Of a stretch of DNA of 64,000 nt, positions 25,795 to 34,102 are shown piece after piece. The notes below the pieces were generated by a model. That model was not told the origin of the DNA. It was given only the letters and a program-made list of their open reading frames with translations, and searched no databases. The translations under genes were made by a program, and so were the position numbers. The stretch comes from Algisphaera sp039180025 (GTDB lineage: Bacteria; Planctomycetota; Phycisphaerae; Phycisphaerales; Phycisphaeraceae): assembly GCA_039180025.1 (NCBI GenBank), contig JBCDDZ010000001.1, positions 62,001-126,000 on the forward strand, given 5' to 3'. Numbering within the stretch: position 1 is the stretch's first letter; every line of letters begins with the position of its first letter.

Positions 25795-26844
25795 TTGATC
25801 CTCGATAACCTTCTAAGCTGGTTCAGTGTCGATATGGGGATCGACCTGGGCACGTGTAACACGCTGGTCTGTGTCCGCGGCGAAGGGATCGTCCTCAACG
25901 AACCCTCGGTCGTCGCGGTCAAACGCGGCACGAACCAAGTCTTGCAGAATGGCAACGCCGTCGGCTGGGTCGCCAAAGAAATGCTCGGCAAGACCCCCGG
26001 CAGCATCACCGCCATCCGGCCACTCAAAGACGGCGTGATCTCCGACTTTGAAATAACCGAGGCGATGCTCGGCTACTTCATCCGTAAGGTCAACGGCAAG
26101 CGCCCCTTCGTCAAGCCCCGCGTAGTAATCGCGGTCCCGTCGGGGATCACCGCGGTCGAAAAACGCGCCGTCCTCGAATCCGCGGAACGCGCGGGGGCCC
26201 GCCGGGTCTTCCTCGTCGAAGAGCCCATGGCCGCCGGCATCGGGGCGAACCTCCCGATCGTCGAAGCTACCGCCAGCATGATCGTCGATATCGGCGGCGG
26301 GACGACCGAGGTCGCCATTATGTCGCTGGCCGACATCGCCCAGTGTGAGTCGGTACGCGTCGCCGGAGACGACCTGGACGAATCGATCATCAATCACATG
26401 AAGAAGGCTTACAACCTGATGATCGGCGAGCAGACCGCTGAGAAAATCAAGATCCAGATCGGCTCCGCCGCGCCCGATGGCGAAGAAACCTCCATGGAAG
26501 TCCGCGGCCGCGACATGATCTCCGGCCTGCCCCGCAAGACCGTCATCACCTCCGAAGAGATCCGCGAGGCCCTCCAGGAACCGCTCTCGTCCATCATCGA
26601 AACCGTCACCCGCACCCTCGAACGCTGCGAACCCGAACTCGCCGCCGACCTGGTGGACAACGGTATCGTCCTCGCCGGCGGCGGAGCGCTGCTCCGCGGC
26701 ATCGACGTGGTCATCTCCAACGCCACCGGCCTGGACTGCCGGATCGCCGACGACCCGCTGACCTGTGTGGCCCGCGGCACCGCGATCTATCTCGAACACC
26801 TCGAGGAGTGGAAGGCCACCATGGAAAACGACATGGACGACTAA
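25795..26844 (+). CDS. mreB: Rod-shape-determining protein MreB
   Basis: A 349-residue bacterial actin homologue that forms membrane-bound filaments directing lateral wall synthesis. The nucleotide-binding motifs are all present: MGIDLGTCNTLVCVRGEGI (phosphate 1), MIVDIGGGTTEVAIMSL (phosphate 2) and GIVLAGGGALLRGIDVV (adenosine). The chosen TTG at 25795 gives LDNLLSWFSVDMGIDLGT, the usual MreB opening, with AGGGA upstream. It heads an mreB-mreC-mreD run, with mreC after about 100 bases. Many planctomycetes lack part of this set, so a complete cluster is informative about lineage and shape. Confidence 0.95.
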   Translation: MILDNLLSWFSVDMGIDLGTCNTLVCVRGEGIVLNEPSVVAVKRGTNQVLQNGNAVGWVAKEMLGKTPGSITAIRPLKDGVISDFEITEAMLGYFIRKVNGKRPFVKPRVVIAVPSGITAVEKRAVLESAERAGARRVFLVEEPMAAGIGANLPIVEATASMIVDIGGGTTEVAIMSLADIAQCESVRVAGDDLDESIINHMKKAYNLMIGEQTAEKIKIQIGSAAPDGEETSMEVRGRDMISGLPRKTVITSEEIREALQEPLSSIIETVTRTLERCEPELAADLVDNGIVLAGGGALLRGIDVVISNATGLDCRIADDPLTCVARGTAIYLEHLEEWKATMENDMDD

Positions 26845-26942
26845 CCCCCCTGCCGACCGAGCCGCCGGCCCGTGCAACCCCCCCTCATTCAGACCCGTGC
26901 GTCCTGCCCGATCCCCGCTACGCTCCGTGATCTTTGCCCGTC

Positions 26943-27821
26943 ATGGCTTCTGCCCTCCTGACCTCATCTCGTGTGTTGGTGGCCGTCGCCTCGGCCCTCG
27001 CCGTCAATAGCCAGCTCCCGACACGGTGGGGCTCGATGCTGGGGCATGTCCTTAAGCCCACCGTCGATTTCGCGGTCCTGCCCGTGCGTACACCGGTCTA
27101 CCGCCTCGCCGTCGATCTGGGCGGCAACGACCAGCCCACCGGCCGAGACGATCCACCCGCCACGCCCGAACAACTCCGCGACCGCTACGACGCGGCCCTC
27201 GTCAGGATCGATCAGCAGCAGCAACGGATCGCCGAGCTGGTCCGCACGCTCGAATTGCTTCAAGGCGTACGCGAGATTGAGCAGCCCGATACCACCCCGC
27301 TGTCGGCAAAGGTCACCGCCACGACCGACGCGGGCCCCCGGGTGGTGCTGACCCTCAACCGCGGCACCCGCGACCGGGTCGCGCCGGGGATGACGGTGGT
27401 GTTCAAGAGCTCGGTGGTCGGCCGGGTCATCGAGCCGGTCGGCCCGAGTTCCGCGGACGTCGAACTGATCACCGCCCACCGGGCCGGGCTCCAGGTCCGC
27501 GTCCGCCGCGGCCCCGACTCGATCCCTTACGACAACATCCGGGCGCAGCGTGGCGACGACGGCCGCACCTTCACCGCCGACGTCGCCCGCGACCTGCGTA
27601 TCCGCCCCGGGGCCGACGTCCTGCTCGCCGACGCGGTCCACTACCCCGACGCCCGCGGCCGACTCCTGGGCGTCGTCGAAAACATCGTGGACTACGAGCC
27701 CGACCCGCACCTGTTGCAACGCCTGATTATCCGGCCCGCCGTGGACCTCCGCGCCCTGCGCGAAGTGGCGGTCCTTCGGCCCGACCCGCCCGCGTCCGCT
27801 GCCCAGCCTTCGGACCCCTGA
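26943..27821 (+). CDS. mreC: Rod-shape-determining protein MreC
   Basis: About 292 residues. It has a short N-terminal membrane segment (VLVAVASALAVNSQLP), a coiled coil around residues 55-85 (RYDAALVRIDQQQQRIAELV), and the beta-barrel part with NRGTRDRVAPGMTVV and VGRVIEPVGPSSADVELIT, which are typical of MreC. It links MreB filaments to the periplasmic wall synthases. The ATG at 26943 is chosen; a TTG nine bases upstream is equally possible, as neighbouring genes use TTG. mreD follows after 88 bases. Confidence 0.85.
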   Translation: MASALLTSSRVLVAVASALAVNSQLPTRWGSMLGHVLKPTVDFAVLPVRTPVYRLAVDLGGNDQPTGRDDPPATPEQLRDRYDAALVRIDQQQQRIAELVRTLELLQGVREIEQPDTTPLSAKVTATTDAGPRVVLTLNRGTRDRVAPGMTVVFKSSVVGRVIEPVGPSSADVELITAHRAGLQVRVRRGPDSIPYDNIRAQRGDDGRTFTADVARDLRIRPGADVLLADAVHYPDARGRLLGVVENIVDYEPDPHLLQRLIIRPAVDLRALREVAVLRPDPPASAAQPSDP

Positions 27822-27909
27822 TCCTTCGGCCTCTGACTCGACGGAAACTTACCGCCCTACCTACGCAGCACGATAAGCCCTCTGGTAACCCGGACTCTTC
27901 GCCCCTACC

Positions 27910-28467
27910 TTGAACTGGATCACCTTCGGCATCACGACCTACGTCTGCTTCGCGCTCCAGTCCGCGCTCGGCCCCGCGTGGTCCGTCGGATCGGGGGTGA
28001 GCCCCAATCTACTGCTCATCCTGGCGGTGTTTGTCGGCGTGTCCGCCCGCCGCGCTGTGGTGCCGTGGGCGATGCTCACTCTGGGCGTGCTGTTGGACCT
28101 TTTGCCCGGCCCCCTAGTCGGGCCCGGGGTCATCGTCGGGCCCCAGGCGCTGGGCTATCTCGCGGGGGCCTATGCCGTGCTCCAACTGCGCAACCTGGTG
28201 TTCCGCGAGTCTGTTTTCACACTGGTCGTCATGGTTTTCGCGGTCGGCGGGTTCGCCGCCCTGGTTGAAACCCTGGTCTACGCGCTGCGCGGCCTGCCCT
28301 GGCTCGCTGACCAGCCTCTGGGTTGGAGCACGACCGAACAGCTCTGGCGTCGGCTCCAGGAACTGCTTTACACCGCGGTGGTGGCGCTGCCGCTGGGGTT
28401 CCTGCTCGGGGCGAGCCGGCGGCTCTGGGGGTTCTCCAGCCGGCCCCAGGGGGACCGGATATTCTAA
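27910..28467 (+). CDS. mreD: Rod-shape-determining protein MreD
   Basis: A 185-residue membrane protein with five or six hydrophobic helices, the usual size and layout of MreD, and the P-N-L-L-L-I-L sequence (residues 34-40) typical of the first loop. It begins at a TTG codon (27910). It follows mreC directly and is followed after nine bases by a 55-residue membrane protein, so the group is one transcript. Confidence 0.8.
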   Translation: MNWITFGITTYVCFALQSALGPAWSVGSGVSPNLLLILAVFVGVSARRAVVPWAMLTLGVLLDLLPGPLVGPGVIVGPQALGYLAGAYAVLQLRNLVFRESVFTLVVMVFAVGGFAALVETLVYALRGLPWLADQPLGWSTTEQLWRRLQELLYTAVVALPLGFLLGASRRLWGFSSRPQGDRIF

Positions 28468-28475
28468 TCCTCCTT

Positions 28476-28643
28476 ATGCCCGAACCCAAGCTCCGAGAAG
28501 AAGCCCCTCTGCCCGAAGGCTACGAGTCCTGGTCGCCGCGCATGGGTAGGGGCGGGAAGATCGCGGCGTGGATCATCCTCCTCATGATCTTGGCGGGCAC
28601 CGCGTTGATGCTCTGGGAGGGCCTCCGCCGGTGGTGGCCCTGA
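28476..28643 (+). CDS. Small membrane protein after mreD, 55 residues
   Basis: The ATG at 28476 lies nine bases after the mreD stop. The product begins with a charged, Pro-rich part (MPEPKLREEAPLPEGYESWS) and ends with one membrane helix (IAAWIILLMILAGTALMLW) and GLRRWWP. The spacing indicates translational coupling with mreD. Its stop lies 22 bases from the convergent pntB stop. I do not recognise the family; a shape-complex accessory protein is possible. Confidence 0.6.
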   Translation: MPEPKLREEAPLPEGYESWSPRMGRGGKIAAWIILLMILAGTALMLWEGLRRWWP

Positions 28644-28664
28644 TGAGGGGATGCCTCAGGGTTG

Positions 28665-30176
28665 CTAGATCTGCTCGAGCTCGCTGACGAGTTCGGTGAC
28701 GACTTTCTTCGCGTCGCCGAAGACCATCCGCGTGTTGCTCTGGAAATAGAGTTCGTTCTGAATCCCCGCGAACCCGGGATTCAGGCTGCGCTTGACGACA
28801 AACACCGTGCGGGCCGCGTCGACGTTCAAGATCGGCATGCCGTACAGGGGCGACGCCTGATCGTGCCGCGCCGCCGGGTTCGTCACATCGTTCGCGCCGA
28901 TCACCAGCGCCACGTCCGCCGCCGCTAGCTTTGCGTTCGCCGGCTCGAGATCCAAGAGCACGTCGTACTCGACGCCCGCCTCGGCCAGCAGGACGTTCAT
29001 GTGCCCCGGCATCCGCCCCGCGACCGGGTGGATCGCGTAGGTGACGCTGATGCCTTTGCCTTCCAGCTCCGCGGCAAACTCTTTAACCGCGTGCTGCGCC
29101 TGCGCAACCGCCATCCCGTACCCGGGCACGACGACCACCGACTGAGCCGCTTCGAGCACGATCGCCGCGTCCTCCGCGGATGCCTCGTGGGCCACCCCCG
29201 ACGATGCATCCGACCCCGCGGACGCGCTCCCTGCGCCCCCCCCCGAGGCCACGGCCCCCATGCCCCCGAAGAGCACGTTCATCAGCGACCGGTTCATCGC
29301 CTTGCACATGATGTTCGTAAGGATCAGCCCCGAACTCCCCACCAGCGAGCCGGTGATGATCAGCGCGTAGTTGTTGAGCACGAACCCCGCCATCGCCGCG
29401 GCCAAGCCCGAATAGCTGTTCAGGAGCGCGACCACGACCGGCATGTCCGCCCCGCCGATCCCGATGACCAGTAGCACGCCCAGCCCGAGCGCCACCAGCG
29501 TGATAAGCAACACGAACGGCCAGCCGCCGGGCCAGATCATCAGCAGCAACACCAACAGCCCCAGAAGCCCCAGCAGCCCGAACACGATCCACCGCTGCCC
29601 GGGGAGTTGTACCGGCTGGTCCGGGGCCCACTTGACCCCCTGCAGTTTGCCGAACGCCATCAGCGACCCGGTGAACGTCACCGCGCCGATCGCCGTGGCC
29701 AGCCCGATCGCCAGCATACGGTCCCAGTTCACCGCGTTCAGCCCCCCGGCCGCCTCGGCGAAGGCGTCGGCCAACTCCGGATCAACACTATTAATCCCGT
29801 CATAGAAATCCGAGATGATTCCCAAGCCGTGCGCGTAGTCCGCCACCGCGACCAGCAGCGACGCGGCGCCACCAAACCCGTTGAGCAGCGCCACCATCTG
29901 GGGCATCTGGGTCATCTCGACCCGCTTGGCCATGAGCGCACCGATGGCCCCGCCGATCCCCAGGGCGGGGATGACCCACAGCAGGCTGATCGCCGTCGGC
30001 CCGGTCAAGTAGAAAAACGTCGCCACCGCGGCCAGCAGCATCCCCCCCGCCGAGATCCGGTTGCCTTTCGCGGCCGTTTCGACTCGGCCGAGCATCTTGA
30101 GCCCGAAAATAAACAGTACCGCCGCGGCGAGGTACACCAGGTTCAAAAAATCGATGCCAAACGAAGCCAGCGCCAT
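28665..30176 (-). CDS. pntB: NAD(P) transhydrogenase subunit beta
   Basis: A 503-residue membrane subunit of the proton-translocating transhydrogenase, which moves hydride between NADH and NADP driven by the proton gradient. Roughly residues 1-300 hold about nine helices (domain II). The C-terminal 200 residues are the NADP-binding domain III with VPGYGMAVAQAQHAV, HPVAGRMPGHMNVLLAEA and DVALVIGANDVTNPAA. An Ala/Gly/Ser-rich linker (about residues 305-330) joins the two. It ends the pntAA-pntAB-pntB operon, 17 bases after pntAB. Confidence 0.95.
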   Translation of the reverse strand: MALASFGIDFLNLVYLAAAVLFIFGLKMLGRVETAAKGNRISAGGMLLAAVATFFYLTGPTAISLLWVIPALGIGGAIGALMAKRVEMTQMPQMVALLNGFGGAASLLVAVADYAHGLGIISDFYDGINSVDPELADAFAEAAGGLNAVNWDRMLAIGLATAIGAVTFTGSLMAFGKLQGVKWAPDQPVQLPGQRWIVFGLLGLLGLLVLLLMIWPGGWPFVLLITLVALGLGVLLVIGIGGADMPVVVALLNSYSGLAAAMAGFVLNNYALIITGSLVGSSGLILTNIMCKAMNRSLMNVLFGGMGAVASGGGAGSASAGSDASSGVAHEASAEDAAIVLEAAQSVVVVPGYGMAVAQAQHAVKEFAAELEGKGISVTYAIHPVAGRMPGHMNVLLAEAGVEYDVLLDLEPANAKLAAADVALVIGANDVTNPAARHDQASPLYGMPILNVDAARTVFVVKRSLNPGFAGIQNELYFQSNTRMVFGDAKKVVTELVSELEQI

Positions 30177-30193
30177 GGATCACTTCCGAGAAA

Positions 30194-30526
30194 TTATTTG
30201 TCCTTCGGGCCAAACATCTTGAGCATCCGGCCCGTCACCAGGTAGCCCCCCACCACGTTGATCATGGCGAATACGATCCCCAGAAATGCGAGCACCACCC
30301 CGAACCACGAGCCGCCGAAGCTGCACAGCAGCGCCCCCACGATCGTGATCCCCGAGATCGCGTTGCTCCCCGACATCAGCGGGGTGTGCAGCCGGGACGG
30401 GACTTTGCTGATGAGTTCGAACCCGATAAACACCGCGAGTACGAACACCACCACGCCGACCACGAATGCGCTGGGCCCGATCGCTGCCGCCGGCACCGAC
30501 GCCATCATCAGCCAATCCGTCATCAC
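30194..30526 (-). CDS. pntAB: NAD(P) transhydrogenase subunit alpha part 2
   Basis: A 110-residue membrane protein with three to four helices (FVVGVVVFVLAVFIGFELIS, then HTPLMSGSNAISGITIVGAL). This matches the separate membrane part of the alpha subunit found in bacteria with a three-gene transhydrogenase. The H-T-P-L-M-S-G-x-N-A-I-S-G block is diagnostic. Its start overlaps the pntAA stop by four bases (ATGA). Confidence 0.92.
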   Translation of the reverse strand: MMTDWLMMASVPAAAIGPSAFVVGVVVFVLAVFIGFELISKVPSRLHTPLMSGSNAISGITIVGALLCSFGGSWFGVVLAFLGIVFAMINVVGGYLVTGRMLKMFGPKDK

Positions 30527-31788
30527 GCATCCTCCAGGGTTTGTCTCACCAATTCATTGACCACCCGGCCCGCGTGTGTAATCAGCGCGTCGACGTGAAT
30601 GTCGTCGTCTAGGTCCACGCGGGGCACCAGGCCTTCCGCTTCGCCCGGTTCCTCGCCGTCCGCTTCGTGATCCGCGTCGTGGCCCGAGTCCGCCGCCTCG
30701 ACCAAAAGCGTCTCCAGCAGCGCATGCAGGTTGTTCGCGTACACCGTGCTGGCGTGCACGGCCATGGTGCCGGGGAGGTTGGTCGTGCCCACCAGCGTGA
30801 CTCCGCCTTGGGTCTTCGTGACCTCGCCGGGCCGGGTCAGCTCACAATTGCCTCGCCCGTGGGCGGCGCTCGCGGCCAGGTCCACCACCACCGCCCCGGC
30901 TTTCATGCGCCCCACCACCTCGGCCGGGATGAGCATCGGCGGGGCTTTACCGAACAGCGCGGCGGTGGTCACCACCAGGTCCGCGCCCACAACGTGCTTG
31001 GCCATCAGGTCCGCCTGCCGTTGCCGGTCTTCCTCGGTCTGCTCCGCGGCATACCCCCCTTTCCCTTCACCCCCACCCCCGGACGCACTCCCGGAAGTCT
31101 CCTCGGATGTACCGCCCGAAGCCGACGCCTCGACCGCGGGCAGTTCCACGAACCGTGCCCCTAGGGATTGAACCTGTTCTTTCGTGGCCGGCCGCACGTC
31201 GTACGCTTCGACCACGGCACCCAGCCGTTTCGCCGTCGCGATCGCCTGCAGCCCCGCCACCCCCACCCCGACCACCAGCACCCGCGCGGGCGCCAGGGTC
31301 CCCGCCGCGGTGATCATCATCGGCATCAGCTTCGGGCAGTGCGACGCCCCCAACAGCACCGCCTTGTACCCCGCCAAGTTCGCCTGGCTGCTGAGCACAT
31401 CCATCGCCTGCGCCCGGCTGGTCCGCGGCACAAACTCCAGCGACACCGCGGACACCTTCGACTCCGCTGCCGCCCGCACCAGTTCCGGTTCGGTCGTCGG
31501 CGAAAGCATCCCGATCAACACCGCACCCGCCCGCATCCGCCGGACGTCCTCGGCCCGCGGCGGCCCCAGCGTCACGACGACGTCCGCGTCTTCCCACGCC
31601 CGGTGTCCCTCGCCGGCAAACGTCGCCCCGGCTTCCTCGAAGGCTTGATCCTGCAGAAACGCTCCGGTCCCCAGCCCCGGCTCGACCGTCACCGATACCC
31701 CCTTACCCACCCACTTCTTCACCACGCTGGGGGTTAAAGACGCGCGTGATTCGTCTGGGTCGGCTTGTCGAGGCGCGAATATTAGCAT
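30523..31788 (-). CDS. pntAA: NAD(P) transhydrogenase subunit alpha part 1
   Basis: A 421-residue soluble subunit that binds NAD(H) (domain I). Its alanine-dehydrogenase-like fold is shown by VPRTSRAQAMDVLSSQANLA and the Rossmann glycines in VLVVGVGVAGLQAIATAKRLGA. An acidic, Gly/Ser-rich insert (SASGGTSEETSGSASGGGGE) around residues 228-247 is longer than usual and probably a surface loop. It is the first gene of the operon; its promoter must lie in 31789-32069. Confidence 0.93.
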   Translation of the reverse strand: MLIFAPRQADPDESRASLTPSVVKKWVGKGVSVTVEPGLGTGAFLQDQAFEEAGATFAGEGHRAWEDADVVVTLGPPRAEDVRRMRAGAVLIGMLSPTTEPELVRAAAESKVSAVSLEFVPRTSRAQAMDVLSSQANLAGYKAVLLGASHCPKLMPMMITAAGTLAPARVLVVGVGVAGLQAIATAKRLGAVVEAYDVRPATKEQVQSLGARFVELPAVEASASGGTSEETSGSASGGGGEGKGGYAAEQTEEDRQRQADLMAKHVVGADLVVTTAALFGKAPPMLIPAEVVGRMKAGAVVVDLAASAAHGRGNCELTRPGEVTKTQGGVTLVGTTNLPGTMAVHASTVYANNLHALLETLLVEAADSGHDADHEADGEEPGEAEGLVPRVDLDDDIHVDALITHAGRVVNELVRQTLEDA

Positions 31789-32069
31789 GGCTTCATCCCC
31801 CCTTACCTTTTCTGCCGCATGATATGACCTGACCTTGTAAACGCAAACCCGGCGGCCATGCCCCGATCAAACGTCACCGCGTGGCTCAGCCTGCAACTCG
31901 GATCCATTGCTCTGTTTGATTCCGCCAAAGTGATACACCGCTAACGCCGCGAAGAGGCTTCATAAGATCGCCCCGAGCCGAGCCCCCAGAGGGGTACCAC
32001 ACGAGGCGTCGATCGCCTCACCGACGCTCGCGAGCGTCGGTCAAGGTTTACACCTTCTCTGGAGTTTTG
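31789..32069. other. Intergenic region between pntAA and rho
   Basis: It holds the pntAA promoter region and the 3' end of the rho transcript, both on the minus strand. The only structured element is the palindrome at 32021-32040. No coding sequence was found. Confidence 0.4.
32021..32040 (-). terminator. Possible terminator hairpin after rho
   Basis: CCGACGCTCGCGAGCGTCGG is a perfect palindrome forming an eight-base-pair stem with a CGCG loop, 30 bases beyond the rho stop. There is no T run on the minus strand, so this is either a Rho-type or weak terminator, or a stability hairpin. Confidence 0.35.
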
Positions 32070-33281
32070 CTAAGCCGGGGCTTTGGTTTTGCTCTCGCTG
32101 TCGCCGACCAGCGCCGCGTTGGTTTCGAATCGGTCGAGCGCCCGGAGCAACTGATCGATCTGGGTGACGGGTTGCATCTGCTGCAGCCGCCGCCGAAGCT
32201 GCGTGACCGTGTTCAACTCGGCGTCGGTCATGAGCAGGTTTTCGTTGCGCGTGCCGCTCGCCGCGAGGTCCATCGCCGGGAAGGTGCGTTGCTCGGCGAT
32301 CTTGCGGTCGAGGATCAGTTCCATGTTCCCCGTCCCTTTGAACTCTTCGAAGATCACCTGGTCGCCGCGGCTGCCGGTGTCGACCAGCGCGGTGGCCACG
32401 ATGGTGAGGGAGCCGCCTTCCTCGAACCGCCGGGCCCCGCCGAAGAGCTGCTTGGGGATCGCCAACGCCCCGGCGTCGAGCCCGCCGGACAGCGTCCGTC
32501 CGGTGCCCGCCAGGCTCGGCGCGGTGTTGAACGCGCGTCCGATCCGGGTCAGCGAATCGAGCAATACCACCACGTCGCGGCCCATCTCGGCGTGCCGTTT
32601 GGCGCGTTCGAGGGCCAGCATCGCGAGCCCGATGTGTTTTTCGACCGGGTGGTCGTTCGACGACGCCAAGACGGTGCAGGGCACGTTCCGGCGGAAGTCG
32701 GTCACTTCTTCGGGACGCTCATCGACCAGCAGCGCGTAGACCTCGACCTCCGGGTGGTTGCGGCTGATCGCGAACGCGATGTTTTGCAGCAGCGTCGTCT
32801 TCCCCGCTTTGGGCGGCGACACGATCATCCCCCGGGTCCCGTACCCGATGGGACAAAACAGGTCGATCAGCCGGCACGAAGGTGGGCAGCCGGGGTACTC
32901 CAACGTGAGCCGCGGGGCGGGCATGACCGTTGTCAGTTCCTCGTAGCTGCGGTACGACTCCATGTCCTCCGCAGGGACGCCGTCCACGGTCAGCACGTCT
33001 TTGGCGCGGCGGGCATCCGAACCGATGGCGTTGTGCTTGGGCCGTTTCTTCTTTTTGTTTTTCCCGCCGCCGCCGGGGTGCTGCCCGCCGCCGCCCACCG
33101 GCTTGCCCAGCGTGACCTCCAGTTCCAGCCCGGGACGCAGGTTGTATTTTTGGATCAGATGCGACGCCACGACCGGATCGGAGGGCTCGGCGATATACGT
33201 GTCGGTCAGCTGCCGCAGCCGGCCGTCCGCTTTATTGGCCATCTCTAAAATACCGCGGGCGGTCTGGGATTGGTTTTGCAT
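32070..33281 (-). CDS. rho: Transcription termination factor Rho
   Basis: About 403 residues from the ATG at 33281 (MQNQSQTARGILEMANK). The RecA-type ATPase core is complete: P-loop SPPKAGKTTLL, Walker B VVVLLDSLTR, Q-loop SLAGTGRTLSGGLDAGAL and the LDRKIAEQRTFPA segment. The N-terminal helix bundle of E. coli Rho is missing and the RNA-binding fold has GRLRQL where the F-G-F pattern is usual. It also has a Gly/Lys-rich insert (GGGGQHPGGGGKNKKKKRPK). The frame stays open upstream to 33641, but that extension lacks Rho-like residues. Rho ends untranslated transcripts. Confidence 0.9.
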   Translation of the reverse strand: MQNQSQTARGILEMANKADGRLRQLTDTYIAEPSDPVVASHLIQKYNLRPGLELEVTLGKPVGGGGQHPGGGGKNKKKKRPKHNAIGSDARRAKDVLTVDGVPAEDMESYRSYEELTTVMPAPRLTLEYPGCPPSCRLIDLFCPIGYGTRGMIVSPPKAGKTTLLQNIAFAISRNHPEVEVYALLVDERPEEVTDFRRNVPCTVLASSNDHPVEKHIGLAMLALERAKRHAEMGRDVVVLLDSLTRIGRAFNTAPSLAGTGRTLSGGLDAGALAIPKQLFGGARRFEEGGSLTIVATALVDTGSRGDQVIFEEFKGTGNMELILDRKIAEQRTFPAMDLAASGTRNENLLMTDAELNTVTQLRRRLQQMQPVTQIDQLLRALDRFETNAALVGDSESKTKAPA

Positions 33282-34102
33282 CGGGTTCTCGAACAGGACA
33301 AAAAAACAAGACCGGCAATCAAAAAAACGGGACGGGCTCTCGAAACGTCGCCCGGCCACCCGGGGGCATCGATCACCATGTGCAGGCTCGAACCCCGGGG
33401 CTTGCGATCCCTTCGAGACGCCGCCGCTCTGTGCACACCGCAGGATCCGCTCGCCCCTCATCACGCCCTGGCGAGCTTGGCGTTCACTCGCCCCAGCCGC
33501 GTGCCTCAGGAGACCGGCCCACGGTTCTAAGCCAACGCGGACGCCGCCGGAGCGTTTCTTTGAGCAAGCCCTGGCCCCGACGATGAACGATGCGGGCGAG
33601 GCTCCAGCACTTCGGCCGCCGGTTTCGGACACGCCATGCACCGTAGCTTAGGGCGTTAACACTTTTTCGTAAGCACCGCGGTTCGTACCGCGTCCTGATG
33701 CTCCGTTAATAAACCCCAGTTGCCCTAGGTAACGGGTGGGGTCACCCACCGCCGCCGGCAACATCTACGAGCCACGCCCACCTCAATCCGAATAACCACA
33801 CCCCGACAGATCACAGAGGGAAAAAACCTTCTGCGTCCTGGGCTGTGACTCGCTTTGAAAGCGGACAACACCCCCCGGATTGACCCAAGAAACCCGCAGT
33901 CAGCTAAAACTTCCAGCCGATCAGGCTTCAAGCGTCAACCTTGTTGTATCGCGTTTGCCATCGACAAGCAAGTACCCCCTTGATCTTCGATCATCCTCCG
34001 CAGGAAACACAAGATGAGCTACATTAGATGGACATCTCTGGATTCTTCCGCTTGCACCCGCGGGGTGAGGCTCTGCCCAATATTCTTTTTCTTGTGTGAC
34101 CG
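33282..34102. other. Long intergenic region upstream of rho
   Basis: About 820 bases between the divergent rho and esterase genes. It should contain both promoters and perhaps a rho leader, since rho is often controlled by its own leader. Two small hairpins are visible: CGCGGT/ACCGCG near 33677-33692 and GGGTG/CACCC near 33734-33747. No known riboswitch or small RNA was recognised, and the open frames here have no family features. Confidence 0.4.

Noticed and set aside
32067..33248. Plus-strand frame antisense to rho
   Set aside because: Mirrors the third-position GC of rho and has no family features.
33282..33641. N-terminal extension of Rho
   Set aside because: The residues do not resemble any Rho domain, and the MQNQSQTARGILEM start fits the family fold boundary.
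33734..33747. Hairpin in the rho leader as a riboswitch
   Set aside because: A five-base-pair stem alone does not match any riboswitch core I know.
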